Source: SIG440 sp045648205 (GTDB lineage Bacteria > Bacillota > Clostridia > Monoglobales > Monoglobaceae). From it: 57,747 nt of DNA. The stretch lies in the NCBI GenBank assembly GCA_045648205.1, contig JAZRNM010000021.1:1-57747 (forward strand), in the 5' to 3' direction. Positions 1-9,707 of this stretch are shown here, one piece after another. The translations under genes were made by a program, and so were the position numbers. Each line of letters starts with the position of its first letter. Positions within the stretch are counted from its first letter, which is position 1. Under the pieces are notes generated by a model. That model searched no databases. It was not told where the DNA came from and saw only the letters and a list, made by a program, of their open reading frames with translations.

Positions 1-1047
1 TATCAGTCGGGTGAAAATGATGTTTATGTTTCAAACAATCAGATAAGGCGCTTCAATCTCAAAACCGGAGACTTCATTGTGGGTAACACCAGAATGCAAC
101 ACGAGGGTGAAAAGTATCAGGCGCTTCTTTATGTTCAGACTGTGAATGGTGACAAGGTGGATATTTCAATAAAGCGCAAGGCCTTTGATGATCTGACGCC
201 GGTTTATCCAACAGAAAGACTTCGTCTTGAACGGGGCAGAAACGATTTTTCAATGCGCATGATTGACCTTGTTGCACCAATAGGCAAGGGGCAGAGAGGG
301 ATTATTGTCGCACCTCCCAAGGCGGGAAAAACCACATTGTTGAAAGAAATTGCAAACAGCATAACAGAAAACAATCCTGACGTTCATCTGATTGTTCTCC
401 TTATTGACGAACGGCCTGAGGAAGTTACAGATATGCAGCGATGCATAAAAGGCGATGTTATATATTCAACCTTTGATGAAGAACCATCAAATCACACCAA
501 GGTGGCTGAAATTGTTCTTGAAAGGGCAAAACGTCTTGTGGAACACAAAAAAGATGTGGTAATTTTGCTTGACAGCATAACAAGACTTGCCCGTGCATAT
601 AATCTGACGGTTATGCCGTCGGGAAGAACCCTTTCAGGTGGTTTGGACCCCGGTGCACTCTACAAGCCAAAGAGATTTTTTGGAGCGGCAAGAAACGTTG
701 AGGAAGGCGGAAGTCTGACCGTTCTTGCAACGGCTCTTGTTGAAACGGGTAGCCGTATGGATGATGTAATCTTTGAGGAATTCAAAGGAACAGGAAACAT
801 GGAAGTGCATCTTGACAGAAGGCTCCAGGAAAAACGTGTTTTCCCTGCAATTGACATTGCAAAATCGGGAACAAGGAAAGAAGAAATGCTTCTTGACCAG
901 GCAGAGCTTGGTGCAATCTGGAGCATAAGAAAGGCTTTTGGTGCACAAAATCCTGTGGAGGTAACCGAAACAATAATTTCTCAGCTTGTAAAAACCGATA
1001 ACAATAAAGAGTTTATTTCTATGACGGAAAAAATCTTGAATGATTAA
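1..1047 (+). CDS. rho: Transcription termination factor Rho, C-terminal part (5' end outside window)
   Basis: The frame is open from the first base; 348 residues are visible. Rho is a hexameric RNA-dependent ATPase that unloads RNA polymerase. The visible part starts inside the N-terminal RNA-binding domain ('QIRRFNLKTGD') and covers the whole ATPase core: Walker A 'APPKAGKTT' around base 310, Walker B 'LLIDERPEEV', and the Rho-specific 'GGLDPGALYKPKRFFGAA'. The C-terminus is complete ('EFISMTEKILND'). An ATG at 79 is internal, because homology continues upstream of it. No terminator is seen between it and the next gene; the 130-base gap holds the pgk promoter. Identity is secure. Confidence 0.97.
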   Translation, partial: YQSGENDVYVSNNQIRRFNLKTGDFIVGNTRMQHEGEKYQALLYVQTVNGDKVDISIKRKAFDDLTPVYPTERLRLERGRNDFSMRMIDLVAPIGKGQRGIIVAPPKAGKTTLLKEIANSITENNPDVHLIVLLIDERPEEVTDMQRCIKGDVIYSTFDEEPSNHTKVAEIVLERAKRLVEHKKDVVILLDSITRLARAYNLTVMPSGRTLSGGLDPGALYKPKRFFGAARNVEEGGSLTVLATALVETGSRMDDVIFEEFKGTGNMEVHLDRRLQEKRVFPAIDIAKSGTRKEEMLLDQAELGAIWSIRKAFGAQNPVEVTETIISQLVKTDNNKEFISMTEKILND

Positions 1048-1107
1048 AATTGTTGCAAATCTACAAGAAAAATCAAAATAGTTTGCGAAAAATTTAACGA
1101 AAAACAC

Positions 1108-1136
1108 TTGATAAATTTTGTTAAATGGAGTAAAAT
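1108..1136 (+). promoter_or_regulatory. Sigma-A type promoter for pgk
   Basis: TTGATA at 1108-1113 and TAAAAT at 1131-1136 are separated by 17 bases, about 40 bases upstream of the pgk ribosome site. It would drive the pgk-tpiA-gpmI run. Confidence 0.7.
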
Positions 1137-1177
1137 ATAAAATATACAAAAAAGGAAAAATTTATGGAGGTATTCAA

Positions 1178-2368
1178 ATGAATAAGAAAACAGTTGACGA
1201 TATTTGCCCAAAGGGTAAACGCGTGCTTGTGCGCTGTGACTTCAATGTGCCGATTAAAGATGGCAAAATCACAGACGAAACAAGAATTGTGGGCGCACTT
1301 CCCACCATCAAAAAGCTGATTGCTGATGGCGCAAAGGTAATCCTTTGCTCACATATGGGAAAACCCAAGGGCGAACCCAAGCCCGAACTTTCGCTTGCTC
1401 CCGTTGCTGCACGTTTGTCTGAGCACTTGGGCAAGGAAGTTGTTTTTGCGGCTGACGACAATGTTGTTGGCGAAAATGCAAAGGCGGCTGTTGCAAAGAT
1501 GAATGACGGAGATGTTGTTCTTCTTGAAAACACAAGATACAGAGCAGAAGAAACAAAGAATGTTGAAGAATTCAGCAAGGAACTTGCAAGTCTCTGTGAT
1601 ATATTCGTTAATGACGCATTTGGCACAGCACACCGTGCTCATTGCTCAAATGTTGGTGTAACTGAATTTGTTGACGAGGCTGTTGGCGGTTATCTTATCA
1701 ACAAGGAAATCGAATATCTCGGAAATGCGGTTAACAACCCGGTAAGACCTCTTGTTGCAGTTCTTGGCGGCAGCAAGGTTTCATCAAAGATTTCAGTTAT
1801 CAACAACCTTCTTGAAAAAGTTGATACACTCATCATCGGTGGCGGCATGGCATACACCTTCATGAATGCTCTTGGTGAAGAGGTTGGTGACTCACTTCTT
1901 GAGGCTGACTATCTTGACTATGCAAAAGAAATGATGGCAAAGGCAGAGGAAAAGGGTGTTAAACTTCTTATCCCTGTTGACACAGTTGTTGCAAGAGACT
2001 TTGACAATGACGCAGAAAGCAAAACAGTTGCTCGTGGCGGAATTGAAAAGGGCTGGCAGGGACTTGATATCGGTGAAAAGACAATCGAGCTTTACAAGGA
2101 TGCCCTGAAAGATGCAAAGACTGTTGTTTGGAACGGACCTATGGGTGTTTTCGAAATGCCTAACTTTGCAAAAGGAACAAATGCAATTGCACTTATGCTT
2201 GCTGACCTTGATGCTACAACAATCATCGGCGGTGGCGACAGTGTTGCTGCTGTTAACCAGGCAGGTCTTGGTGACAAGATGAGCCACATTTCAACCGGTG
2301 GCGGTGCATCACTTGAATTCCTGGAAGGAAAAGACCTTCCCGGTGTTGTTGCAATCAACGACAAATAA
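1178..2368 (+). CDS. pgk: Phosphoglycerate kinase
   Basis: Cytosolic glycolytic kinase (1,3-bisphosphoglycerate + ADP to 3-phosphoglycerate + ATP); 396 aa, the usual bacterial length. The N-terminal 'VRCDFNVPIKDGKI' and the C-terminal glycine-rich nucleotide site 'GGGDSVAAVNQ' and 'HISTGGGASLEFLEG' are intact. The start was placed at the ATG at 1178 because TATGGAGG lies 7 bases upstream and the N-terminus then matches the family; the frame stays open 60 bases further upstream. It is first of three glycolysis genes; gap and eno, often neighbours in Firmicutes, are not here. Confidence 0.97.
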   Translation: MNKKTVDDICPKGKRVLVRCDFNVPIKDGKITDETRIVGALPTIKKLIADGAKVILCSHMGKPKGEPKPELSLAPVAARLSEHLGKEVVFAADDNVVGENAKAAVAKMNDGDVVLLENTRYRAEETKNVEEFSKELASLCDIFVNDAFGTAHRAHCSNVGVTEFVDEAVGGYLINKEIEYLGNAVNNPVRPLVAVLGGSKVSSKISVINNLLEKVDTLIIGGGMAYTFMNALGEEVGDSLLEADYLDYAKEMMAKAEEKGVKLLIPVDTVVARDFDNDAESKTVARGGIEKGWQGLDIGEKTIELYKDALKDAKTVVWNGPMGVFEMPNFAKGTNAIALMLADLDATTIIGGGDSVAAVNQAGLGDKMSHISTGGGASLEFLEGKDLPGVVAINDK

Positions 2369-2406
2369 AATATTCATCAAAAGATAAAGAATAAAGGAGA
2401 TTTAAA

Positions 2407-3159
2407 ATGGGAAAGTATATTATTGCAGGTAACTGGAAAATGAACAAGTTGCCAAGTGAAACTTATGATTTTGTTAAGGAAGTTGCTGCTGCAACAGAGG
2501 GAGCAACTTGTGAAGTAGTTTGTTGCACACCTTATGTTTGTCTTGCTGAGGCGGTTCGCGCAGCAAAAGACACACACGTGAAAATCGGTGCTGAAAACCT
2601 TCATTTTGAAGACAAGGGTGCGTTCACAGGCGAAGTTAGTGCAGATATGTTGGTTGATCTTGGTGTTGATTATGTTATCATCGGTCACTCAGAAAGAAGA
2701 CAGTATTTCGCAGAAACTGACGAAACAGTAAACCTCAAAACAAAGAAGGCTCTTGAAAAGGGACTCGTTCCGATTGTTTGTGTTGGTGAAAGCCTCGAAG
2801 AAAGAGAAGCCGGCATCACAATGGACCTCATTGCAATTCAGACCAAGAAAGCATTCGCAGGAATTTCTGCTGAGGATGCAAAGAAGGTTGTTATCGCATA
2901 TGAACCAATCTGGGCAATCGGCACAGGCAAAACAGCAACTGCTGAGCAGGCTCAGGAAGTTTGCGAAGGTATCAGAAAGATTTTTGCTGACCTTTATTGT
3001 GAAGAATGTGCAAAGGAAGTTACAATTCAGTATGGCGGAAGCATGAACGCAGGCAATGCTGCTGAACTTCTTGCAAAGAATGATATTGATGGTGGTCTCA
3101 TCGGTGGCGCAAGTCTCAAGAGTGCAGACTTTGCTGTAATCGTTGCAGCTGCAAAATAA
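2407..3159 (+). CDS. tpiA: Triosephosphate isomerase
   Basis: Interconverts dihydroxyacetone phosphate and glyceraldehyde 3-phosphate; 250 aa TIM barrel. Substrate-binding 'AGNWKMNK' is at residues 7-14, catalytic His in 'IGHSERR' near residue 95, catalytic Glu in 'AYEPIWAIGTG' near 166, and the phosphate-binding 'QYGGSMNAGNA' follows. AAGGAGA sits 7 bases before the ATG. It is 38 bases downstream of pgk and most likely co-transcribed. Confidence 0.97.
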   Translation: MGKYIIAGNWKMNKLPSETYDFVKEVAAATEGATCEVVCCTPYVCLAEAVRAAKDTHVKIGAENLHFEDKGAFTGEVSADMLVDLGVDYVIIGHSERRQYFAETDETVNLKTKKALEKGLVPIVCVGESLEEREAGITMDLIAIQTKKAFAGISAEDAKKVVIAYEPIWAIGTGKTATAEQAQEVCEGIRKIFADLYCEECAKEVTIQYGGSMNAGNAAELLAKNDIDGGLIGGASLKSADFAVIVAAAK

Positions 3160-3171
3160 GAAAAAAATCAC

Positions 3172-3196
3172 AAGGGCGAACACACCGTTCGCCTTT
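3172..3196 (+). terminator. Hairpin between tpiA and gpmI (weak terminator or RNA-processing element)
   Basis: AAGGGCGAAC (3172-3181) pairs with GTTCGCCTTT (3187-3196) through 10 pairs, one of them G-U, around a 5-base loop. Only three T follow directly, so it may give partial termination or stabilise the upstream message. Confidence 0.4.
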
Positions 3197-3218
3197 GACT
3201 TTGGAAAGGACAAAAACG

Positions 3219-4751
3219 ATGAATAAAAAACCATATGCACTTATTATTATGGATGGCTATGGCGTGAATGAACGTCATGAAGGCAATGCAATCTATGCTG
3301 CAAATACTCCCAATATGGATAAATATATGGCAGAATGTCCCAACACAATCATTCACGCATCAGGAATGGATGTTGGACTTCCCGAAGGTCAGATGGGAAA
3401 CTCTGAAGTTGGTCACACAAACATCGGCGCAGGTCGAATTGTTTATCAGGAGTTGACAAGAATTACAAAGTCAATTGATGACGGTGACTTTTTCGAAAAT
3501 GAAACTTTGGTTGCAGCAGTTGAAAATTGCAAAAAGAACAATTCGGCATTACATCTCATGGGACTTTTGTCAGACGGCGGTGTTCACAGCCACATAAAGC
3601 ATCTTTTCGGTCTTCTTGAAATGGCAAAAAAGAACGGGCTTGAAAAGGTTTTTGTTCATTGCTTTATGGATGGAAGAGATGTGTCGCCCACATCAGGCGC
3701 AGGCTTTGTTGAAATGCTGGTTGAAAAGATGAGAAATCTTGAGGTGGGCAAAATTGCAACCGTTATGGGAAGATATTATGCAATGGACCGCGACAATCGT
3801 TGGGAGAGAGTTGCGGAAGCTTACAAGGCAATGGTGTTCGGAGAAGGAAACAAGGATACATCTGCAGTGAATGCGGTGAACAAATCTTACAATGAGGACA
3901 TAACAGATGAGTTTGTTGTACCAACAGTTATAACAGACGAAAACGGCAATGCTCTGGGAAAAATTTCAGAAAATGACTCAGTTGTGTTCTTCAATTTCAG
4001 ACCTGACAGAGCAAGAGAAATAACACGAACCATTGTTGACAAAGATTTCAGTGGCTTTGACCGTGAGTTTTTCAATACATTCTTTGTGTGCATGACACAA
4101 TATGATGCTTCAATGCCCAATGTGTCAGTTGCATTTAAGCCACAGACACTTACCAACACCTTTGGTGAATATATCAGCAAGAAGGGTCTTCGTCAGCTCA
4201 GAATTGCAGAAACAGAGAAGTATGCACACGTTACCTTCTTCTTCAATGGTGGCGTGGAAGCAGTTTGTGATGGCGAGGACAGAGCGCTCATCAATTCGCC
4301 CAAGGTTGCGACCTATGATCTCCAGCCTGAAATGAGTGCATTTGAAGTCGCTGACGAGGTTGTTAAGAGAATTGAAAGTGGCGAATATGACGTCATCATT
4401 CTGAACTTCGCAAACTGTGATATGGTTGGCCATACAGGAGATTTTGGTGCTGCAGTCAAAGCAGTTGAGACGGTTGACCAATGTCTTGGCAAAACCATTG
4501 ATGCAATTATGAAAGCAGGGGGAGTGGCACTTGTTACGGCAGACCACGGAAATGCCGACCAGATGCTTGATCATGAAAGCGGCGATGTGTTCACAGCTCA
4601 CACCACAAACGTTGTTCCACTGGTTCTGATTGGAGAAAAGGATGTCAAGCTGAAAATTGGCAGACTTGCAGACCTTGCACCAACAATGCTTGACCTTATG
4701 GGACTTGACAAGCCTGAAGAAATGACGGGCGAAAGCTTGATTGTGAGATAA
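3219..4751 (+). CDS. gpmI: 2,3-bisphosphoglycerate-independent phosphoglycerate mutase
   Basis: Interconverts 3- and 2-phosphoglycerate using two Mn ions; 510 aa, typical for iPGM. The metal-site Asp is in 'IIMDGYG' at the N-terminus, the phosphorylated Ser in 'GNSEVGHTNIGAG' near residue 62, and late metal ligands are in 'NFANCDMVGHTG' and 'TADHGNADQM'. The start at 3219 follows GGAAAGGA by 8 bases; an upstream in-frame ATG at 3195 lies inside the hairpin region and has no ribosome site. Last gene of the glycolytic run. Confidence 0.96.
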   Translation: MNKKPYALIIMDGYGVNERHEGNAIYAANTPNMDKYMAECPNTIIHASGMDVGLPEGQMGNSEVGHTNIGAGRIVYQELTRITKSIDDGDFFENETLVAAVENCKKNNSALHLMGLLSDGGVHSHIKHLFGLLEMAKKNGLEKVFVHCFMDGRDVSPTSGAGFVEMLVEKMRNLEVGKIATVMGRYYAMDRDNRWERVAEAYKAMVFGEGNKDTSAVNAVNKSYNEDITDEFVVPTVITDENGNALGKISENDSVVFFNFRPDRAREITRTIVDKDFSGFDREFFNTFFVCMTQYDASMPNVSVAFKPQTLTNTFGEYISKKGLRQLRIAETEKYAHVTFFFNGGVEAVCDGEDRALINSPKVATYDLQPEMSAFEVADEVVKRIESGEYDVIILNFANCDMVGHTGDFGAAVKAVETVDQCLGKTIDAIMKAGGVALVTADHGNADQMLDHESGDVFTAHTTNVVPLVLIGEKDVKLKIGRLADLAPTMLDLMGLDKPEEMTGESLIVR

Positions 4752-4767
4752 AACTAAAAATATATGG

Positions 4768-4799
4768 CGGCAAGCATATAATGCTTGCCGTCTTTTTTT
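4768..4799 (+). terminator. Rho-independent terminator after gpmI
   Basis: CGGCAAGCAT (4768-4777) pairs perfectly with ATGCTTGCCG (4781-4790) around a 3-base loop, followed by TCTTTTTTT. It closes the glycolytic operon. Confidence 0.9.
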
Positions 4800-4870
4800 G
4801 CCATAGGAATTTTTCACCACCAATCGGGATAGAATGAATTATAGAATGTTTATTTAAGGAGAGAAAGATT

Positions 4871-6478
4871 ATGGCATCAAAAACTTTGCTCTATAATGGG
4901 CAAATTATAACCGTAGATAAAAACAACACCATAGCTGAGGCAGTTCTTTTTGAGGGCGAAAGGATTTTATATGTGGGAAAGACTGCTGAGGCAATCCGGT
5001 TAGCAGATGAGGACACGGAGTGGAAGGATTTATATGGATGTGCTGTGGTTCCGGGCTTTGTTGACAGCCATATTCATATGGCGGTTACCGGTGCAAAAAT
5101 CAAAAATCAGATTGATGTTTCAGAAAAAGGCGGAGTTATCTCTGCTTCTGACCTGATATCAAAAGTTGGGGAGAAAATCAAAAAAGCAAAAAAAGGTGAT
5201 TGGATAATCGGAAGCAACTATAGTCACGAAATGCTTTCTGAAAAAAGACATATCCATGTGGAAGAGCTTGACGAGGTGGCACCTGAAAATCCCGTGCTGA
5301 TTATTCACAGCAGCGGACATATGAGTGTGGCAAACTCAAAGGCACTGGAAGTTGCGGCGGAAAAAGGTTTTGATTTGAATATGAGTGAGGTTGTGAAAGA
5401 AAACGGAAAACCAACAGGATTGCTTCTGGAAACCGCCCATTTTCTTATGCTGATGACTGCCCCTGTTGTGCCACCTGATGAAGAACTTATTTCAGGAATA
5501 GAAAAATTCAGCAGAGCATTGCTGAAACGCGGAATAACAAGTGTTCATGATGCGGGCGGCTATGGTGAGGCGACATTCAGAACATTGCAAATGGCAAAAG
5601 AGAAGGGAGTTTTGGGTTGCAGAACATATCCAATGCTGTGGACATTATTCGGGAAAGAGGCTCAAAAGGCAGTAGCAAAAAATGCAATAAACGCAGGTTT
5701 TTTCAGTGGCTTAGGTGATGATATGCTGAAAATGGGCCCCATCAAGCTTATGGTTGATGGTTCAGCGGTGGGTGGAACTTGTGCCACAACAAAGCCTTTA
5801 CTCCATCTTGATGAAATAAGTCCTTCAACATTCACCCAAAGGGAAATTGACGAAATATTTATTGAAGGCCACAAAAATGGTTTTCAATTGACTGCTCACG
5901 CAGTAGGTGACAAGGCGATTGAAATGGTTCTCAACTCTTATGAAAAAGCGGTCAGCCTCTATCCAAGAAAGGACCACAGACACAGAATTGAGCATTGCTT
6001 CCTTTGCACGGAAGAACAAGCGAGGCGAATAAAGAATTTGGGTGTCCTGCCTATACCTAATCCGGGCTTTTTGTCAGCGTGGGGAGATGTTTTTGTAAAG
6101 TATTATGGCGACCGGCTTGAAAATGTCATACCGCTGAAAACCTTTGAGAATATGGGCATAATAACGCCATTTGGTTCCGATGCAATGGTGATTGAAGAAT
6201 ATGAACCGCTATATGGTATTGCAGCGGCGATGGAAAGAATGGATCTAAAGAGCCGAAATGTAATTTGCGAAAATCAAAAAATCGGGTTGATGCACAGCAT
6301 AAGGTGCTACACATATTATGGAGCCTATGCTTCCTTTGAAGAGCATGAAAAGGGCAGCATAGAAAAGGGAAAGCTCGCGGATCTTATAATCCTGTCTGAT
6401 GAATTGCTGAACAAGACTCCGGAAGAAATAAGGAAAATAAAGGTACAGGAAAGTTATGTTGGTGGGAGACGGATATGA
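4871..6478 (+). CDS. Amidohydrolase of the YtcJ-like (amidohydrolase 3) family
   Basis: 535 aa metal-dependent TIM-barrel hydrolase. The metal-binding HxH is 'SHIHMA' near residue 66; later ligands are expected in 'LTAHAVGDKA' and 'HRIEHCFL', with the final Asp in 'FGSDAMV'. The N-terminal 'LLYNGQIITVD' strand is typical of the composite domain of exo-acting members. The family cleaves amide or imide bonds of varied small substrates and the specificity cannot be read from sequence. It stands alone: a terminator precedes it and the next gene has its own promoter. AAGGAGA lies before the ATG; no convincing promoter is visible. Confidence 0.85.
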   Translation: MASKTLLYNGQIITVDKNNTIAEAVLFEGERILYVGKTAEAIRLADEDTEWKDLYGCAVVPGFVDSHIHMAVTGAKIKNQIDVSEKGGVISASDLISKVGEKIKKAKKGDWIIGSNYSHEMLSEKRHIHVEELDEVAPENPVLIIHSSGHMSVANSKALEVAAEKGFDLNMSEVVKENGKPTGLLLETAHFLMLMTAPVVPPDEELISGIEKFSRALLKRGITSVHDAGGYGEATFRTLQMAKEKGVLGCRTYPMLWTLFGKEAQKAVAKNAINAGFFSGLGDDMLKMGPIKLMVDGSAVGGTCATTKPLLHLDEISPSTFTQREIDEIFIEGHKNGFQLTAHAVGDKAIEMVLNSYEKAVSLYPRKDHRHRIEHCFLCTEEQARRIKNLGVLPIPNPGFLSAWGDVFVKYYGDRLENVIPLKTFENMGIITPFGSDAMVIEEYEPLYGIAAAMERMDLKSRNVICENQKIGLMHSIRCYTYYGAYASFEEHEKGSIEKGKLADLIILSDELLNKTPEEIRKIKVQESYVGGRRI

Positions 6479-6522
6479 TGACAGGAAAAACTTCAGATTA
6501 TTAAATTTTTATGCTAAAACAG

Positions 6523-6551
6523 TTGAAAAAAGATTAGTTATTTGGTATAAT
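6523..6551 (+). promoter_or_regulatory. Sigma-A type promoter for yybS-gdpP-rplI-dnaB run
   Basis: TTGAAA (6523-6528), 17-base spacer, TATAAT (6546-6551), about 100 bases upstream of the yybS start. The untranslated leader shows no clear structure. Confidence 0.7.
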
Positions 6552-6650
6552 ATCAGAGTATATATTGTAAAATGTGGTAAATAGCGTGTTTTTTTAGATA
6601 AAGAGAGAAAAACATAGATTTCAATTGTTTGCCCAAGGAGAAAATGACAT

Positions 6651-7637
6651 ATGAACAAAAATAGGTCAAAGGCATTGAGAGAGGGTGCAATGATGGTTGC
6701 ATTAACCATTGCCATCGTTCTTGCAACCCAATACATTCCGCTATTTGCACTGATTGGAACACTTGTTTGCGGGATACCTATGTCGGCATTGGCATCACGA
6801 AATGGATTCAAGGTTACTATTCCTGCCATTTTGGCAGTGGCTTTGCTCGCAATTTTGGTGATAGGTAATGTTTTTTCCGGAATTTCATTAATATTGTTGT
6901 CGGTCCTTCCGGGAACTGTGGCGGGATATGGTTTGGGAAAGAAATATTCCTTCTTCAAAGTCCTCTTTGCATGTTGCATCGCGGTTTGTATCGGCTGGAT
7001 TTTTGAACTCCTTGTTGCCAAGCTGTTTTTGGGGGAGGGCATAGATGAGTTGCTCAGCTCCGCGATCACTCAGATGCGTGGCATAATGGAATCAATGGTT
7101 GCGACAATGACAGAAAACGGACTTGTTGATGCAGAAGTCGCACCTGATAAGTTGATTGATGAAATTATGAGTGCAACTGAGCAAATGACAAGGCTATATC
7201 TGCCGTCATTTATTATTATCAGTTCAATGATTTCGGGATATATAATAATAAGACTCTGCGGATTTGTTATAAATCGGACGAAGCTGGCAGACATAAGCAT
7301 AGTTACATTCTCTGAAATAAAAGCTCCTGCAAGCATGGGTACGGCTGCAATTCTGTTTTATATAGTTTCTATGTTTACGGATACAAGCTCCATTATTGGT
7401 GCGGTGGTTGCTAATATAATATTTGTTCTTTACACAATTATAGGGGTTTGCGGATTGTCGTTTTTGGATTTCAAGCTTAAAGCCAAAATAAAATCCGCAG
7501 TTTTGAGGGCAGCAATTTATATCTTGGTATTCTTTCTGGGAAGTGCCTTTTTGCCGATTATTTCAACAGTGCTGATTGCCATTGGAATATTTGACAGCAC
7601 AAGAAATTACCGAGGACTTGAAACAAACGACAACTAA
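6651..7637 (+). CDS. yybS: YybS-like DUF2232 multi-spanning membrane protein
   Basis: 328 aa, very hydrophobic, with about eight predicted membrane segments (for example around residues 14-35, 57-100, 185-205 and 235-310) and a polar loop at about 125-175. YybS proteins resemble ECF-type S components but have no settled function. The call rests largely on position: yybS-gdpP-rplI-dnaB is a conserved Firmicutes order. The ribosome site AAGGAG lies 9 bases before the ATG. The gene ends 32 bases before gdpP. Confidence 0.75.
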   Translation: MNKNRSKALREGAMMVALTIAIVLATQYIPLFALIGTLVCGIPMSALASRNGFKVTIPAILAVALLAILVIGNVFSGISLILLSVLPGTVAGYGLGKKYSFFKVLFACCIAVCIGWIFELLVAKLFLGEGIDELLSSAITQMRGIMESMVATMTENGLVDAEVAPDKLIDEIMSATEQMTRLYLPSFIIISSMISGYIIIRLCGFVINRTKLADISIVTFSEIKAPASMGTAAILFYIVSMFTDTSSIIGAVVANIIFVLYTIIGVCGLSFLDFKLKAKIKSAVLRAAIYILVFFLGSAFLPIISTVLIAIGIFDSTRNYRGLETNDN

Positions 7638-7669
7638 TATGGAAAAATGTGATTTGGAGGTGACTTCCA

Positions 7670-9679
7670 ATGAAAATTGAAAAAACAACAGCAAGAGTTT
7701 TCTTCAACTCAAAACGCAGATACATAAGAATGAGTGTGTATGCGGTGCTTTTGACAGCACTTGGAATTGTTATGGCAATAAACCGCAGACCGGAGGCATT
7801 TTTTGAGCTTGCACTGACAGCCGGAGTGATTGCCTTTGAGATTTTTCACATAAGAAAAAGTCAGAATGAGTTTTTGAGATACACAGAGCATCTGGGCTTT
7901 TGCCTGAATGACAATTCAAGGGGCTCACTTCTCAATTATCCTGCACCTCTTGTTATTACCGATATGAAAGGTGATATCAGTTGGTACAACGAATGGTTCA
8001 AGACTGCAGTTGGTATGGGAGATTTGTTTGGCAAGGCAGTCAAGGATTTCATCCCTGAACTTGAGATTGAAAAGTTCCTTGAAAACGAAGAACAGTCTCA
8101 GATTAACCTGACAATAGGTGAAAATCACTATGAGATCTGGGGAAATGTTGCGAAAAACTCTGAGGCGGGTGACGAGGGTAGCCTTGTTGTTATTTATTTT
8201 ATTGACAAAACAGAAGAAATTCGCACTGCAAAACTTCGCGAAGACGAAAAGATGATTGAAGCGATTGTTACAATCGATAACTATGACGAGGTTCTCAAAG
8301 AAACTCCGGATTCAAACCACGGAACACTTATGGGTGAAATTGAATCCAAGATTGGTGCCTGGGTCAATCTTGGAAATGGAATAATGAGAAAATATGAACG
8401 CGACAAGTTTTTGGTGTTCTTCAGCAACAAGGATTTTGCAAAGATTATGGAAAACAAGTTTTCTGTTCTTGAAGATGTGAGAAATATTAATCACGACAAC
8501 AAAATCCCTGCAACGTTGAGTATTGGTGTCGGGAAAGCCGGGCAGGATGTTGCTGAAAATGACAAGAATGCAAGGCTTGCAATCGATATGGCACTTGGCC
8601 GTGGGGGTGACCAGGTGGTTATCCGTGACAATGTGAACTTCACCTTTTTTGGTGCAAAAACCCGTGAGGTCGAAAAACGCACAAAGGTTAAGGCGAGAGT
8701 TGTTGCCCACGCACTCAGAGAATTGGTGGACCATTCAAGCAGAGTTCTCATTATGGGACATAGTAATTCAGATATGGACAGTATGGGTGCGGCAATTGGA
8801 CTTTTCAAGGCAGTAAAGAGCCGTGGAAAGGATGCATTTATCGTTGTTGAACAGGCAAACAGCAATGCCAAAAATATAATTTCAGAATTCAAGGCTATCC
8901 CTCAGTATGAAAATGCTTTCATAAGCGGAGAACAGGCTCTGAATATATATGAGAGGGAAACTTTGGTTATAGTCGTTGACGTGCACAGACCGGGAATGGT
9001 TGAGTGTCCGGAACTTTTGGAGCACGCAAAAAATGTTGTGCTGATTGACCATCATCGAAAGAGTGAAGACTTCATTGAGAATGTGGTGCTCACCTATCAC
9101 GAACCATATGCTTCGTCTACTTGTGAAATGATTACGGAAATTCTCCAATACCTCTTGGATAATGATCGTTTGACAAAACAAGAGGCAGAGGCACTTTATG
9201 CGGGAATATTTATGGATACAAAGGGATTCACCTTCAAAGCGGGTGTGAGAACCTTTGAGGCGGCGTCATACCTCAGACGAATGGGGGTTGACACAGTGAA
9301 TGTCAGAAGATTGTTTAAGACACATCTGGACAGCTATGTTGCAAAGGCAGAAATTATCAGGTCAGCAGTTGTTTATAGGGAAAACATTGCGTTGTCTTAT
9401 CTTTATGAGGAATGTCCCGGGCTGACTGTAACAGTGGCACAAGCTGCAGATGAGCTCCTTGATATTTCAGGAATTGAAGCGTCATTTGTGTTGGCACAAA
9501 CGGGCAACAAGGTTTTGATTAGCGGACGTTCCCTGGAAACCGTGAATGTTCAGGTTATTCTTGAAAAGCTTGGCGGCGGCGGACACATCACAATCGCAGG
9601 GGCCCAGCTTGAGGAAACCACGATTGAAGAGGCTGACACGATGCTGAAAAGTGCAATTGATGAAATACTCAATCAATAG
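7670..9679 (+). CDS. gdpP: Cyclic-di-AMP phosphodiesterase GdpP (YybT)
   Basis: 669 aa membrane-bound enzyme that hydrolyses c-di-AMP to pApA. Order of domains: two N-terminal membrane helices (about 20-60), a degenerate PAS domain (about 80-170), a degenerate GGDEF domain (about 175-320) and the DHH-DHHA1 catalytic module (about 345-660). DHH metal ligands are in 'MGHSNSDMDSMGAA', 'VVDVHRPGMVE' and 'LIDHHRKSEDF'; the DHHA1 signature is 'GGGGHITIAGAQ'. Length and order match Bacillus GdpP. Its position between yybS and rplI supports the call. Confidence 0.95.
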   Translation: MKIEKTTARVFFNSKRRYIRMSVYAVLLTALGIVMAINRRPEAFFELALTAGVIAFEIFHIRKSQNEFLRYTEHLGFCLNDNSRGSLLNYPAPLVITDMKGDISWYNEWFKTAVGMGDLFGKAVKDFIPELEIEKFLENEEQSQINLTIGENHYEIWGNVAKNSEAGDEGSLVVIYFIDKTEEIRTAKLREDEKMIEAIVTIDNYDEVLKETPDSNHGTLMGEIESKIGAWVNLGNGIMRKYERDKFLVFFSNKDFAKIMENKFSVLEDVRNINHDNKIPATLSIGVGKAGQDVAENDKNARLAIDMALGRGGDQVVIRDNVNFTFFGAKTREVEKRTKVKARVVAHALRELVDHSSRVLIMGHSNSDMDSMGAAIGLFKAVKSRGKDAFIVVEQANSNAKNIISEFKAIPQYENAFISGEQALNIYERETLVIVVDVHRPGMVECPELLEHAKNVVLIDHHRKSEDFIENVVLTYHEPYASSTCEMITEILQYLLDNDRLTKQEAEALYAGIFMDTKGFTFKAGVRTFEAASYLRRMGVDTVNVRRLFKTHLDSYVAKAEIIRSAVVYRENIALSYLYEECPGLTVTVAQAADELLDISGIEASFVLAQTGNKVLISGRSLETVNVQVILEKLGGGGHITIAGAQLEETTIEEADTMLKSAIDEILNQ

Positions 9680-9707
9680 GATTTGAAAAGAAAGGTAGTG
9701 GATATAT